The notes: generated by a model from the sequence alone, not told the origin. 64,000 bases of DNA from Agrobacterium tumefaciens (GCF_005221385.1 NZ_CP039903.1:1612001-1676000); one strand, 5' to 3'. Counted from the first letter of the stretch, positions 1 to 10,992 are shown. Translations and numbers: made by a program.

Positions 1-1
1 C

Positions 2-1102
2 ACGGAAGCGGCACGTCAGGGCGATCTTTCCGTCATCGTCACCTCCACCGGTTCGGTTCAGCCGACGGATCAGGTCGATATATCGAGCGAATTGTCCGGC
101 ACCGTGCGCAAGGTCAACGTCACCTACAATACCCCGGTAAAATCCGGCGACATCCTTGCCGAACTCGACACCAACAAGCTGGAAGCCGACGTGCAGAGCG
201 CCCGCGCCAAGCTTGCCTCTGCCAAGGCCAATGTGCTAAAGGCGCGCGCCGATCTCGGCTCGGCAAAAACCTCCATGGAGCGGCTGAGATCGCTTGTGCA
301 GAACCGGGTGTCCAGCCAGCAGGATCTGGACGCTGCGCAGTTCACCCACGATGCCGCCGCCGCCACGCTTGAGGTGAACGAGGCGACCGTGCTTTCAGCT
401 GAGGCAGACCTCAGGCTCGCCGAAGTCAATCTCGGCAAGGCCAAGATCGTCTCGCCCATAGATGGCGTCATCCTCACCCGCAGCGTCGATCCCGGCGCCA
501 CCGTCGCCTCCTCGCTGAATGCTCCTGTTCTCTTCACCATCGCCGGCGATCTGCGGCATATGGAGTTGCAGGTGTCGGTGGATGAGGCCGATGTCGGCAA
601 GGTCGAAACCGGACAGAAAGCGACGTTCAATGTCGATGCCTATCCCGACCGCAGCTTCCCGGCCGAGATCGAAACCGTGCGCTTCGCGTCGGAAACCGTG
701 TCCAATGTGGTGACTTACAAGGGCATATTGACTGTCGACAATCAGGAGCTGTTGCTGCGTCCCGGCATGACGGCGACGGCCAATATCATCGTCGAGGAAA
801 TCAAGGATACGCTGTTGGTGCCAAATTCAGCGCTTCGTTATACGCCGCCGCGCGAATCCGCCTCCCGTGGCGGCGGGTTGATGAGCCTGTTCCGCCCGCC
901 CCGCATGGGTCGGTCACAGAACCGCGACGCCGGTCAGGCCGCGTCCGGCAAAAGAACGGTCTGGGTGCTGCGCAACAATAATCCGGTCTCCGTCTCCATC
1001 GAAACCGGTTCCACCGACGGCCAGCACACCGTGGTAAAATCGGGCGAGCTGAAAGCCGATGATCTTGTGATTACCGACGCAACGGCGCGCAACGCCGGCT
1101 GA
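2..1102 (+). CDS. HlyD/MacA-type periplasmic efflux adaptor, 5' end missing
   Basis: The reading frame is open from base 2, so the true start lies before the window; the visible 366 codons cover most of the protein. The sequence shows a first beta/lipoyl half (SSELSGTVRKVNV), a long Ala/Lys/Glu-rich coiled-coil hairpin, the second lipoyl half (VSPIDGVILTRSVDPGATV), then beta-barrel and membrane-proximal domains. This is the order of periplasmic adaptor proteins that link an inner-membrane ABC or RND pump to an outer-membrane channel. An ABC ATPase follows after 14 bp and an FtsX-type permease after that, so a MacA-like role in tripartite export is likely. The substrate cannot be read from sequence. 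No outer-membrane TolC gene is in the window. Confidence 0.9.
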   Translation, partial: TEAARQGDLSVIVTSTGSVQPTDQVDISSELSGTVRKVNVTYNTPVKSGDILAELDTNKLEADVQSARAKLASAKANVLKARADLGSAKTSMERLRSLVQNRVSSQQDLDAAQFTHDAAAATLEVNEATVLSAEADLRLAEVNLGKAKIVSPIDGVILTRSVDPGATVASSLNAPVLFTIAGDLRHMELQVSVDEADVGKVETGQKATFNVDAYPDRSFPAEIETVRFASETVSNVVTYKGILTVDNQELLLRPGMTATANIIVEEIKDTLLVPNSALRYTPPRESASRGGGLMSLFRPPRMGRSQNRDAGQAASGKRTVWVLRNNNPVSVSIETGSTDGQHTVVKSGELKADDLVITDATARNAG

Positions 1103-1116
1103 CGGAGGAAAACCTG

Positions 1117-1836
1117 ATGCAACAGCCGCCGCTCATCGAATTCCGCAACGTCGTCAAGCAATATGGCCGCGGCGAAGCGACCATCCGCGCGCTCGATGGC
1201 GTTAGCCTGTCGATCCACGAGAGCGAATTCGTCGCCATCATGGGTCCATCAGGCTCGGGCAAATCCACATCGATGAACATCATCGGCTGCCTGGATGTGC
1301 CAACGGCTGGCGAATATCTGTTTCAGGGCGTGCCGACCAGCGGCTTCGACAATGAGCACCTGACGCTGCTGCGCCGCCACATGCTGGGTTTCGTGTTTCA
1401 GGGCTTCAACCTTCTGTCACGCACCTCGGCGGTGGAAAATGTCGAGCTGCCGCTGGTCTATCGCGGCATGAAAGCGTCTGAACGGCGCGCCCGCGCCATG
1501 GAGGCGCTGGCACAAGTCGGTTTGACGGGCCGCGAGGATCACACCACCCAGGAGCTTTCCGGCGGCCAGCAGCAGCGTGTGGCCATCGCACGGGCCATCG
1601 TCACCCGCCCTGCCCTGCTTCTGGCCGACGAGCCGACCGGCAATCTCGATACGAAAACCAGCAACGAGATCATGGAACTGATAACCGCGCTCAATCGGGA
1701 CAGGGGCATCACGGTCGTCATGGTCACGCATGAAGAGGATATTGCCGCCCATGCGGGGCGCCTGCTGCGCTTCGTTGACGGGCATCTCGCCTCAGACAGC
1801 GCGGCGGAAAAGAAGGAGAGCTCCTATGTTCTTTGA
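1117..1836 (+). CDS. MacB/LolD-type ABC transporter ATP-binding protein
   Basis: This 239-residue ATPase shows Walker [10 protein letters not shown] (about residues 43-51), the signature LSGGQ (about 147-151) and Walker B followed by DEPTGNLD (about 171-178). The DEPTGNLD form is typical of the MacB/LolD/FtsE group of ABC ATPases. A Shine-Dalgarno-like GGAGG lies just upstream of the ATG. It sits between an HlyD-like adaptor and an FtsX-like permease and its last codons overlap the permease start by 11 bp, so the three proteins probably form one complex. In E. coli the ATPase and permease are fused in MacB; here they are separate chains. It hydrolyses ATP at the cytoplasmic membrane. Confidence 0.95.
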   Translation: MQQPPLIEFRNVVKQYGRGEATIRALDGVSLSIHESEFVAIMGPSGSGKSTSMNIIGCLDVPTAGEYLFQGVPTSGFDNEHLTLLRRHMLGFVFQGFNLLSRTSAVENVELPLVYRGMKASERRARAMEALAQVGLTGREDHTTQELSGGQQQRVAIARAIVTRPALLLADEPTGNLDTKTSNEIMELITALNRDRGITVVMVTHEEDIAAHAGRLLRFVDGHLASDSAAEKKESSYVL

Positions 1837-3034
1837 AACGTCGCGTCTGGCGCTGCGCGCCATCAGCCGCAACCTTTTGCGCTCCTTCCTCACCGTGCTC
1901 GGCGTCGTCATCGGCGTGGCCGCCGTCATCGCCATGGTCACCATCGGTAACGGCACGACAGAACAGGTAAAATCGGAATTGTCGCGGCTCGGCACCAACA
2001 TGCTGTTCGTGCGCCCCGGCCAGTTCGGCCCCGGCCGCGCCAGCACCGAAGCGAAACGTTTCGACGACCGCGATGTCGAAGCCATCCGCAACCAGATATC
2101 AGGCATTCGCGCCGTTGCGCCGCAAAACCGCAGCTCGGCCGCGACGGTCATTTTCGGCGGCAAGAACCATCAGACAAGCGTCATCGGCACTACCAACGAT
2201 TATCTGATCGCGCAGGACTGGACCATCGCGCTCGGCCGCGATTTCCAGCCTGCAGAAGATCGCGGCGGTCAGATCGGCTGCATCATCGGCGAAACGGTGC
2301 GGCAGGAACTCTTCGGTGCAGAGAACCCGGTGGGACAGACGATCCGCGTCAGCAACATCTCCTGCCCCGTTATCGGTGTGCTGGGCAGAAAAGGCCAGTC
2401 CGGCCTCGGTGACGATCAGGACGACACGATCATCATGCCGCTGAAAATCCATCAGCGGCGCATCGGCGGCACCACCACCATTTCCTCGATCATGGTTTCG
2501 GCGCAGGACGGCGTTTCGACTGCCAAGGTGCAGAGTGACCTGCAGAACCTGCTGCGCGAACGCCGCCGCATCGGCATCGGCCGCGAGGATGATTTCACCG
2601 TCAACGACATGACACAGATCGCCTCGGCCATGACCGGCACAACGACGCTGCTGACCGGTCTCTTAGGCGCGGTCGCGGCCGTCAGCCTGCTGGTCGGCGG
2701 CATCGGCATCATGAACATCATGCTGGTGTCTGTGACCGAACGCACCCGCGAGATCGGCATTCGTCTCGCCATCGGCGCGCTGGAAAAACAGGTGCTGACG
2801 CAGTTTCTGGTGGAAGCCGTCATGCTGTCGGCCTTCGGCGGCCTCGTCGGCATCCTCACCGGCCTCGGCCTCGCTTACGCCGTCGTCAGCTATCTCACCG
2901 TGCCCTTCGTCACCAGTCCGTCGATCATCTTCCTCGCCTTCGCCTTTTCGGCGGCCATCGGGGTGATTTTCGGCTATTTCCCGGCAAGACGGGCGGCGAG
3001 CCTGAGCCCGATCGAGGCGCTAAGGCACGAGTGA
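1826..3034 (+). CDS. FtsX-like ABC transporter permease (MacB permease type)
   Basis: The ATG at 1826 is preferred because AAGGAG precedes it and it overlaps the ATPase stop, which suggests translational coupling; the same frame is open further upstream. The 402-residue product has an N-terminal membrane segment (about residues 18-43), a large periplasmic MacB-PCD-like domain, then three C-terminal membrane segments with the FtsX-family stretch GGIGIMNIMLVSVTERTREI. Such permeases do not form a classic channel; they transmit force from ATP hydrolysis to the periplasmic adaptor. Partners are the adaptor and ATPase just upstream. It is the last gene of the operon, followed by a convergent repeat-rich gap. 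Confidence 0.93.
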   Translation: MFFETSRLALRAISRNLLRSFLTVLGVVIGVAAVIAMVTIGNGTTEQVKSELSRLGTNMLFVRPGQFGPGRASTEAKRFDDRDVEAIRNQISGIRAVAPQNRSSAATVIFGGKNHQTSVIGTTNDYLIAQDWTIALGRDFQPAEDRGGQIGCIIGETVRQELFGAENPVGQTIRVSNISCPVIGVLGRKGQSGLGDDQDDTIIMPLKIHQRRIGGTTTISSIMVSAQDGVSTAKVQSDLQNLLRERRRIGIGREDDFTVNDMTQIASAMTGTTTLLTGLLGAVAAVSLLVGGIGIMNIMLVSVTERTREIGIRLAIGALEKQVLTQFLVEAVMLSAFGGLVGILTGLGLAYAVVSYLTVPFVTSPSIIFLAFAFSAAIGVIFGYFPARRAASLSPIEALRHE

Positions 3035-3070
3035 GATCACAATCGGCTTAGGGCACGGAGTGGCGGCATA

Positions 3071-3194
3071 TTTCTTCTCCCCACCGGGGAGAAGGTGGCC
3101 CGAAGGGTCGGATGAGGGGGTAACGTTGCCGGATTTCGGAGAGCTTGCCCCCTCATCCCGCTGCCGCGACCTTCTCCCCGGCGGGGAGAAGAAA
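3071..3194. repeat. RIME-like palindromic intergenic element
   Basis: Two arms (3071-3120 and 3147-3194) are inverted copies with the core CTTCTCCCC...GGGGAGAAG and a GATGAGGGGG/CCCCCTCATC inner part. Each arm is itself palindromic, so the element can form a compound hairpin. It lies between the convergent permease and sufA genes, where it could act as a transcription end or mRNA stabiliser. The build resembles the RIME family (rhizobium-specific intergenic mosaic elements); the family name is from memory. Confidence 0.7.
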
Positions 3195-3313
3195 CAAGCG
3201 GCGACCGCCCGCTTGATACGTACGATCCTTCATAGCGCAGACAGAGTTTGACAGGGCGCTGAGATCAACAAGTCTTCAAACCACGCCGGAAAACGACACG
3301 CGGCCGCATCAAA

Positions 3314-3703
3314 TCAAACGCTAGCTTCAGCCTCACGCTGCTTCGCCAGCGCCGCCAGATCGGCGGGCTTCAGCTCGACCGATTCACCGCAGCCGCAGGC
3401 GGATGTCTGGTTCGGATTGTTGAAGGTAAAGCCGGAGCGCATCTTGGTCACTTCGAAATCCATCTGGGTGCCAAGCAGATAAAGCACGGCGGACGGCTGA
3501 ACCCAGACCCTGGCGCCTTCGAATTCAACCAGATCGTCCTTCGCATCCGGCTCGGTCACGAGGTCGATGGTATATTCCATGCCCGCGCAGCCGCCCTTTT
3601 TGATGCCGACGCGCACGCCCCTGGCGTCCGGGCCGGAATTTTCGACGATTGCTTTAACACGCGAGGCGGCAGCCCCGGTCATGGTCATGATCGCAAAGCC
3701 CAT
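3314..3703 (-). CDS. sufA: SufA/IscA-type iron-sulfur carrier
   Basis: A 129-residue A-type Fe-S carrier that takes nascent clusters from SufBCD and passes them to apoproteins. The family signature is clear: one cysteine in GGCAGMEY and the C-terminal pair in SACGCGESV, giving the three conserved cysteines. AAGGAGAAT precedes the start; a shorter start a few codons in (MTMTGAA) is possible. It is the last gene of the suf operon, separated by 112 bp from the DUF59 gene upstream, and ends facing the convergent efflux operon. Confidence 0.95.
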   Translation of the reverse strand: MGFAIMTMTGAAASRVKAIVENSGPDARGVRVGIKKGGCAGMEYTIDLVTEPDAKDDLVEFEGARVWVQPSAVLYLLGTQMDFEVTKMRSGFTFNNPNQTSACGCGESVELKPADLAALAKQREAEASV

Positions 3704-3815
3704 GGGCTTAATTCTCCTTCGACAATCGAGTTCAAGGCTCGATGCTTATGGAATTCAATTTAAGTGCACCCGACAATGTCATCAAGAGATGACACCTGTC
3801 AAAATCGCGTCAGAC

Positions 3816-4199
3816 TTAATACCAGCCGACAGCAACCTGCGCTTCTTCGGACATACGGTCCGGTGTCCAAGGCGGATCGAAGGTCATTTCGACGGTAACG
3901 CCGGAAACACCCTCGACAGCGCCAACCGCGTTTTCCACCCAGCCCGGCATTTCACCGGCCACCGGGCAACCGGGTGCTGTCAGCGTCATGACGATCTTGA
4001 CCATCCGGTCATCCTCTATGTCGATCTTGTAAATCAGACCGAGTTCGAAAATATCGGCCGGAATTTCCGGGTCGTAGACGGTCTTCAGCGCCGAGATCAC
4101 GTCGTCGCTGAGACGCGCCAGTTCGTCAGGCGGAATGGAAGACGGCTTCGCCGTTTCTTCGGTCGCATCGGGTGTCTTTGCAGTGGCTTCCGCAGTCAT
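3816..4199 (-). CDS. sufX: SufT/MIP18-family (DUF59) Fe-S assembly factor
   Basis: This 127-residue protein has a low-complexity Thr/Ala/Glu-rich leader of about 30 residues, then a MIP18/DUF59 domain with VYDPEIPADIFELGLIYKI and the motif LTAPGCPVAGEMP containing the conserved cysteine. DUF59 proteins help mature Fe-S proteins. It lies 36 bp after sufS1. The position matches the gene called sufX in the published Agrobacterium operon sufS2BCDS1XA as I remember it; elsewhere the family is called SufT. Confidence 0.9.
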   Translation of the reverse strand: MTAEATAKTPDATEETAKPSSIPPDELARLSDDVISALKTVYDPEIPADIFELGLIYKIDIEDDRMVKIVMTLTAPGCPVAGEMPGWVENAVGAVEGVSGVTVEMTFDPPWTPDRMSEEAQVAVGWY

Positions 4200-4235
4200 G
4201 GTCTGATCCTCAATCCTGATCTCTTTATGCCGATA

Positions 4236-5486
4236 TCAGGCGAAAAATTTGCGCGCATAGTCCAGCGCCTCAACAAGAGAGTCTACTTCGGCGCGGGTAT
4301 TGTAAAGGCCGAACGATGCCCGGCATGTGGAGGTGACGCCGAACCGTTTCAAGAGCGGCATGGCGCAATGGGTGCCGGCCCGCACCGCAACGCCGCGCCG
4401 GTCGATCACCATCGAGACATCATGGGCATGGATGCCCGCAAGCTCGAAGGAGAAGATGCCGCCCTTGTCAGGCGCGTTGCCGATGATGCGCAGCGAATTG
4501 ATGTCGCGCAACCGCTCGGCAGCGTAAGCCGCAAGATCGGCCTCGTGTGCTGCAATCGCGGCACGGCCGAGATTGTCCATGTAATCAAGCGCATAACCGA
4601 GGCCGATGGCCTGCACGATGGGTGGCGTGCCGGCTTCGAAACGGTGCGGCGGCTCGTTATAGGTGACGTTGTCCTCGGAAACATCGAGGATCATCTCGCC
4701 GCCGCCCTGGAACGGTCGCATCTCCCGCAGGCGGTCAGCCTTGCCATAGAGCACACCGATGCCGGAGGGGCCGTAAAGCTTGTGGCCGGTCATCACGTAC
4801 CAGTCGCAATCGATATCACGCACATCGACCGGCATGTGAACCGCGCCCTGCGAACCATCGATCAACACCGGAATGCCGCGCTCATGCGCAATGCGGCAGA
4901 TTTCCTTGACCGGCACGATGGTCCCGAGCGCATTCGACATATGGGTGATGGCAACGAGCTTGGTACGCTCCGTCAGGCTCTTCTCGAAAGCCTCGATATG
5001 GAAGGCACCGTCATCATCCACAGGCACCCAGACGAGCTTCGCACCCTGACGCTCGCGAATGAAATGCCAAGGCACGATGTTGGAATGATGCTCCATGATC
5101 GAAATAACGATCTCGTCGCCCTCGCCGATAACAGGCATGCCGTAACCGTAAGCGACCGTGTTGATCGCTTCCGTGGAGGATTTGGTGAAGACGATTTCGT
5201 CCACCGAACCGGCATTCAGGAAACGACGCACCTTTTCGCGCGCCGCCTCATAGGCGTCGGTTGCGGCATTGGAGAGGAAATGCAGGCCGCGATGTACATT
5301 CGCATACTCATTGGCATAAGCATGCGAAACGGCGTCGATCACCACCTGCGGTTTTTGAGCGGACGCGCCGTTGTCGAGATAGACCAGCGGCTTGCCATAG
5401 ACCTCGCGCGACAGGATCGGGAAATCCTTGCGCACGGCTTCGATGTCATAAGGGGCCGCCAATGCGGCGCGTTCGCTCTCAGGCAT
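4236..5486 (-). CDS. sufS1: SufS-type cysteine desulfurase
   Basis: A 416-residue PLP enzyme that removes sulfur from cysteine for Fe-S cluster building. It shows the PLP lysine in TGHKLYGPSG, the MEHHSN histidine stretch, and the C-terminal active-site loop RAGTHCAMPLL with the catalytic cysteine in the short loop typical of group II (SufS/CsdA) desulfurases. Its start overlaps the sufD stop by 8 bp, so translation is probably coupled. A second, NifS/IscS-like desulfurase heads the same operon, so the operon encodes two different sulfur donors. Group II enzymes normally need a SufE or SufU partner, which is not in the window. Confidence 0.96.
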   Translation of the reverse strand: MPESERAALAAPYDIEAVRKDFPILSREVYGKPLVYLDNGASAQKPQVVIDAVSHAYANEYANVHRGLHFLSNAATDAYEAAREKVRRFLNAGSVDEIVFTKSSTEAINTVAYGYGMPVIGEGDEIVISIMEHHSNIVPWHFIRERQGAKLVWVPVDDDGAFHIEAFEKSLTERTKLVAITHMSNALGTIVPVKEICRIAHERGIPVLIDGSQGAVHMPVDVRDIDCDWYVMTGHKLYGPSGIGVLYGKADRLREMRPFQGGGEMILDVSEDNVTYNEPPHRFEAGTPPIVQAIGLGYALDYMDNLGRAAIAAHEADLAAYAAERLRDINSLRIIGNAPDKGGIFSFELAGIHAHDVSMVIDRRGVAVRAGTHCAMPLLKRFGVTSTCRASFGLYNTRAEVDSLVEALDYARKFFA

Positions 5487-6750
5487 GATGTTCCAGCCAG
5501 CCGGAGATGATCGTCTCCAGCGCCTCTACCAGATTTTCTTCTTCCAGTTCCTCGACGATCTCGGCGACGAAGGCGTTAACGAGCATCGCCCGCGCCTTTG
5601 CCCGCGGCACGCCGCGCGCCATCAGGTAATAGAGATGGTTGTCGCTGATATCGGCAACTGTCGCGCCATGGCCGCACTGAACGTCGTCGGCGAAGATTTC
5701 CAGTTCCGGCTTTGCCGAGAACTCGCCGTCATCGGACATCAGCAGCGTATTGCACGCCATCTTCGCATCGGTCTTCTGGGCATCGGGCGCCACCCGGATC
5801 ATGCCCTGGAAAATCCCCTTGGCACGATCGAACACCACGTTGCGGAACACCTCCGTCGAGGTCGTGTTCGGCACGTTGTGGCCGAGAACCATCGTCACAT
5901 CGGTATGGGTTTCGCCACCCAGAAGGTTGACGCCGCGAACGATGAGGTCCGTGCCCTCGCCTTCCACATCGATGCGCAGTTCCTGACGCACCAGCTTGCC
6001 GCCGGCATTGACAATGAACAGGCGAATCTTGGCGTCCGCGCCGATTTTCATGCGCAGCTGGCCAAGATGGATATCGGCCGCACCCTGTTGCTGCAGGATG
6101 ATCCAGGTCACTTCCGCACCGTCTTCAACGACGATGTCGCTGACGGAGGAAACAAAGGCCGCATCCGAAGTCACCGAAAGGTGACGCTCGATGACGGTCG
6201 CCTTGGAACCCTTGCCGAAACGGACCGGGAAGCGGCTGTGAACCTGACCTGCGCCATGGACCGCCTGCAATTCGATCGGCTTCTCGATTTCGGCATCATC
6301 AGGAATCTCGAGCACCAGACCATCGCGCACGAAGCTGCCATTGATGCGGCCAATCGCGTCATCCTTGCTGGCTTCCGCAAGACCGGCGGCCGCGGAGCCG
6401 TCGAGCAGGCTTTCGGCAAAACGCGAAATACGGACATCATCGATCTTGCCGATATCGGCCGTGCCGTGCTGCACATAGGCAACCAGCGAACCGGCAACTG
6501 TCGGCGCCTGCTTTTCAATCACAGGCGCGGGCCGGTCTTCCGGAACGGCGCGCAGCAGGCTTTTCAGATCGGTATAGTGCCACGCCTCGATGCGGCGGGT
6601 CGGAAGACCACCGGTCTTCAGATCGTCGAACAGCACGTCACGGGCGGCAACAACAGCGCCATTGCCCGGCAATTCGCTGAACTTGGCGGTGTAAGCGTCG
6701 ACCAGCGCGGTTTCCGCTGGCGTCAGCCGGTTGGTAGCTTGAATGTTCAT
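5479..6750 (-). CDS. sufD: SufD, Fe-S scaffold subunit
   Basis: SufD pairs with SufB and the ATPase SufC in the SufBCD scaffold. The protein has a variable N-terminal part with IEAWHYTDLKSLLRAV, a SufB/D beta-helix core, and the C-terminal CGHGATV and YYLMARGVPRAKARAML stretches typical of the family. The ATG at 6750 was chosen because AGGAGG lies eight bases before it; ATGs six bases upstream and further up in the same frame are less well placed. This gives 423 residues, the usual length. The gene starts 22 bp after sufC and overlaps sufS1. Confidence 0.95.
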   Translation of the reverse strand: MNIQATNRLTPAETALVDAYTAKFSELPGNGAVVAARDVLFDDLKTGGLPTRRIEAWHYTDLKSLLRAVPEDRPAPVIEKQAPTVAGSLVAYVQHGTADIGKIDDVRISRFAESLLDGSAAAGLAEASKDDAIGRINGSFVRDGLVLEIPDDAEIEKPIELQAVHGAGQVHSRFPVRFGKGSKATVIERHLSVTSDAAFVSSVSDIVVEDGAEVTWIILQQQGAADIHLGQLRMKIGADAKIRLFIVNAGGKLVRQELRIDVEGEGTDLIVRGVNLLGGETHTDVTMVLGHNVPNTTSTEVFRNVVFDRAKGIFQGMIRVAPDAQKTDAKMACNTLLMSDDGEFSAKPELEIFADDVQCGHGATVADISDNHLYYLMARGVPRAKARAMLVNAFVAEIVEELEEENLVEALETIISGWLEHHA

Positions 6751-6772
6751 GGACATCACCTCCTGGCCCGAC

Positions 6773-7528
6773 TTAGGCCGCTTCACCGATGATGTCGGCG
6801 TAACCGTTGTTTTCCAGCTCAAGCGCCAGAGCCTTGTCACCCGAGCGGATGATCTTGCCCTTGTAGAGAACGTGAACGCTGTCAGGCACGATGTAATCAA
6901 GCAGGCGCTGATAGTGGGTGATGACGACGGTGGCGCGATCCGGCGACTTCAGCGCGTTGACGCCGTCAGCCACGATCTTCAGCGCGTCGATATCGAGACC
7001 GCTATCGGTTTCATCGAGAACACAGAGCTTCGGCTCCAGGAGCGCCATCTGCAGGATTTCGGCGCGCTTCTTCTCGCCGCCGGAGAAGCCGACATTGAGC
7101 GGACGCTTCAGCATTTCCATGTCGATCTTCAGGTCGCCAGCGGCTTCCTTGACGCGACGGATGAAATCCGGCGTCGTCAGTTCAGACTCGCCGCGCGCCT
7201 TGCGCTGCTCGTTCATCGCAACCTTGAGGAACTGCATGGTGGCGACACCGGGAATTTCGACCGGATACTGGAAGGCCAGGAAGATGCCCTTGGCCGCGCG
7301 CTCAGCCGCGTCCAGCTCCAGAATGCTTTCGCCGTTATAAAGAATGTCACCGGAGGTGACTTCATAATCTTCGCGGCCCGACAGGATGTAGGACAGCGTC
7401 GACTTGCCGGAACCGTTCGGGCCCATGATGGCGGCGACTTCACCAGCGGCAACCTTCAGGTTGAGACCCTTGATGATTTCGGTTTCGGTATCGGCGATCT
7501 TTGCGTGCAGGTCGATGATTTCAAGCAT
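6773..7528 (-). CDS. sufC: SufC, ATPase of the SufBCD complex
   Basis: A 251-residue ABC-type ATPase that powers cluster assembly on SufB/SufD. Visible motifs are Walker A GPNGSGKST, the SufC-type signature FSGGEKKRAEI and Walker B with LDETDSGLDIDAL. The start at 7528 (MLEIIDLH) was chosen because CAGGAA lies about eight bases upstream and SufC proteins usually start this way; an ATG six codons upstream is possible. It follows a 114-bp gap holding a small palindrome after the inserted unknown gene and precedes sufD by 22 bp. Confidence 0.96.
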   Translation of the reverse strand: MLEIIDLHAKIADTETEIIKGLNLKVAAGEVAAIMGPNGSGKSTLSYILSGREDYEVTSGDILYNGESILELDAAERAAKGIFLAFQYPVEIPGVATMQFLKVAMNEQRKARGESELTTPDFIRRVKEAAGDLKIDMEMLKRPLNVGFSGGEKKRAEILQMALLEPKLCVLDETDSGLDIDALKIVADGVNALKSPDRATVVITHYQRLLDYIVPDSVHVLYKGKIIRSGDKALALELENNGYADIIGEAA

Positions 7529-7613
7529 GGTTTTGTTCCTGTTCATGGTGCGGTTTCAAGGACCGCCTCGAAGACCCTGTTTGTGGGTCGCTCTCAATTC
7601 TCACATCCGTCAA

Positions 7614-7632
7614 CCTCGGGCTCGTCCCGAGG
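7614..7632. repeat. Short CCTCGGG palindrome inside the suf operon
   Basis: A 19-base palindrome (CCTCGGG, five-base loop, CCCGAGG) lies in the 114-bp gap between the unknown gene and sufC. It is a short relative of the ATCCTCGGGCTTGACCCGAGGAT family found at five other places in the window. As RNA it forms a hairpin without a U-tract, so it may modulate mRNA stability rather than stop transcription. Confidence 0.6.
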
Positions 7633-7642
7633 ATCTAATCCG

Positions 7643-8112
7643 TCAATTTTCGTTGCCCGTAGCGACTGAAGCAAACTCCTCAGGCAGCTTCCAGTACCCA
7701 CAACCCATGAGTACATGAAGGCTGACATCCGGCTCGGCAAATTTCTGCACCGACAATTCAACATGAAGCGAATCGTTGGGCGCAAAACCGTATGCGGAAG
7801 CCATGGTTACGAGGGGCTGAAACATGTCCAACCCCAGCGGAGATGCGTAGGCCACGATATCTTTCTTTTTAAGATCACCCTTGATTGCCTTCACAACTTC
7901 GAGTTCTGCGCGAATCATCCGGGCATTCATTCCCTCAGAAAAGGTCAGTCCCGAGTCCCCGATCGTTAGTGATCTGACACGCGCATCCACGACGATTTCC
8001 GCCGACTTCAGACGCTCGTCCTGACTGGGGCACCGCTGCATGGCCATCGCCGACTCCATGGAGACGAAAAACAGCAGAGATGCCGCAGCCATTCTCACTG
8101 CGATCGAAGGTC

Positions 8113-8116
<4 letters not shown>
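7643..8116 (-). CDS. Secreted protein of unknown function inside the suf operon
   Basis: I do not recognise this 157-residue protein. The GTG start at 8116 overlaps the sufB stop (GTGA), which argues for coupled translation and places a clean signal peptide at the N-terminus: [20 protein letters not shown] followed by an AMA cleavage-like site. The mature part has a cysteine in MQRCPSQDE and a second in [10 protein letters not shown] near the C-terminus, which could form a disulfide. The remainder is mixed alpha/beta with no catalytic motif I know. A periplasmic protein is odd within a cytoplasmic Fe-S operon. The same frame is open upstream into sufB, but that extension is an artefact. Confidence 0.75.
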
Positions 8117-9582
<1,466 letters not shown>

Positions 9583-9780
9583 GTCGTTCTCCAATCTCGC
9601 CGGAGCCAAGGTCCGGTGGCTTGTCAACGTATCAAGGCGGAAAGCCGCCTTATTCATCTTCGGGCAAATCGTTCCGAGCCGTCAGCCGGGGCGGAGCTTA
9701 TACCCATGTAGGTGCGGGATGGCGCTTTTCACACATCCCGGCAAGCGGAAATTTGCGATTCCGCAATTCTTTGCCGCATT

Positions 9781-10950
9781 TTACGCGGCCTGACCGGAAA
9801 GCTTGCGCCGCCCGGCAATTTTCGTGAACGCCGTAAGCGTCCGTTCTATGTCCGCCTCGTCGGTCGCATGGCCAAGAGAAATCCTGAGCGCGCCGAGCTT
9901 GGGGTCACGCCCCATCGCGCTCAGCACATGGCTTTCCCCCACCTTGCCGGATGAGCAGGCCGAACCGGCCGACAGCGCAATGCCCTCAATATCGAATGCG
10001 ATCTGCCCCGTTTCCGCCTTCAGGCCCGGCAGGGTGAAAAACGTGGTATTGCCAACGCGTGCGACATCCTCGCCGTGAATGATCACGTCAGGCGCGCTCG
10101 CCCGCATGCCGTCTTCCAGCCGCGCCCGCAGAGCGGCAAGACGCGCCGCTTCAATCTCGAGATTTCGGGCTGCCACAGCAGCAGCGGCACCGAAACCAAT
10201 GACCGACAGGGTATTTTCCGTACCCGAGCGATGTCCCTTTTCCTGCCCGCCGCCATGGATCAGCGGCTTCGGCATCATCACCTCGCCGCGTGACACCAGC
10301 GCGCCCGCACCCTTGGGGCCACCGAGCTTGTGGGACGAGATAACAAGGAAATCGGCATCGAGAGCATTGATATCGAGCGGGACACGACCTGCCGCCTGCA
10401 CGGCGTCGACCACCATCAATCCACCCGCCGCATGCACCAGCCGCGCCGCTTCCGCCACCGGCTGGAGGATGCCGGTCTCATTGTTCACCAACATGCAGGC
10501 AACCATCGGCAGGCCGGTGGAAGCATCATGCGAAGACAGAAGCACCTCAAGTGCGGCAAGATCGATGACACCCGCTGACGTAACGGGAATTTCCGTAACG
10601 TCAGCCTTGTCAAACCGGCCGCCTTCGCGAAAAGCAGGGTGCTCGATAGCGGAGATGTAAAGACGGCCATAACGCACGGGAGCACGCCCCATCTTGAATT
10701 CAGGCGTCAGCACCAGATTGGCGGCTTCCGTCGCACCGCTGGTGAAGGTAACGTGGGCGGCCTGCGCACCGGCAAGCGCTGCAACCTCGCGGCGGGCGGT
10801 CTCGATGGCGGCGCGGGCCGCACGCCCTTCCCGATGAACGGAAGACGGGTTGCCCGAAAGGTCGAGCGCCGACACAAGAACATCACGCACGGCGGGCAAA
10901 AGCGGCGCCGTGGCGTTCCAGTCCATATATGTGCGCGTCAAAACCGTCAT
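9781..10950 (-). CDS. sufS2: NifS/IscS-like cysteine desulfurase, first gene of the suf operon
   Basis: A 389-residue group I-type cysteine desulfurase. It has TSGATEAANLVL, the PLP lysine in ISSHKLGGPKGAGAL and the active-site loop SAGSACSSGKVGESHVL, with the catalytic cysteine in the longer loop typical of NifS/IscS. It is the promoter-proximal gene of the operon. From memory, A. tumefaciens sufS2 is required for RirA repressor function and for oxidative-stress resistance, which would make this gene part of a feedback loop: it makes the cluster that RirA needs. The iron-regulated promoter lies about 120 bp upstream. Confidence 0.93.
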   Translation of the reverse strand: MTVLTRTYMDWNATAPLLPAVRDVLVSALDLSGNPSSVHREGRAARAAIETARREVAALAGAQAAHVTFTSGATEAANLVLTPEFKMGRAPVRYGRLYISAIEHPAFREGGRFDKADVTEIPVTSAGVIDLAALEVLLSSHDASTGLPMVACMLVNNETGILQPVAEAARLVHAAGGLMVVDAVQAAGRVPLDINALDADFLVISSHKLGGPKGAGALVSRGEVMMPKPLIHGGGQEKGHRSGTENTLSVIGFGAAAAVAARNLEIEAARLAALRARLEDGMRASAPDVIIHGEDVARVGNTTFFTLPGLKAETGQIAFDIEGIALSAGSACSSGKVGESHVLSAMGRDPKLGALRISLGHATDEADIERTLTAFTKIAGRRKLSGQAA

Positions 10951-10976
10951 GGCGGTGAGGCTTTATCCAATCTTCA

Positions 10977-10992
10977 ATGCGTAAAAACGCAT
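10977..10992. other. Perfect hairpin in the suf 5' leader
   Basis: ATGCGT, four A's, ACGCAT form a perfect six-base inverted repeat within the roughly 120-nt leader between the predicted suf transcription start and the sufS2 ATG. It could be an RNA hairpin or a protein site; nothing more can be said. Confidence 0.5.

Noticed and set aside
3567..5510. Long open frame (647 codons) on the plus strand opposite sufA-sufS1
   Set aside because: Antisense to three clearly homologous genes; the product is rich in His/Arg/Asp with no family pattern. High GC creates such frames in this genome.
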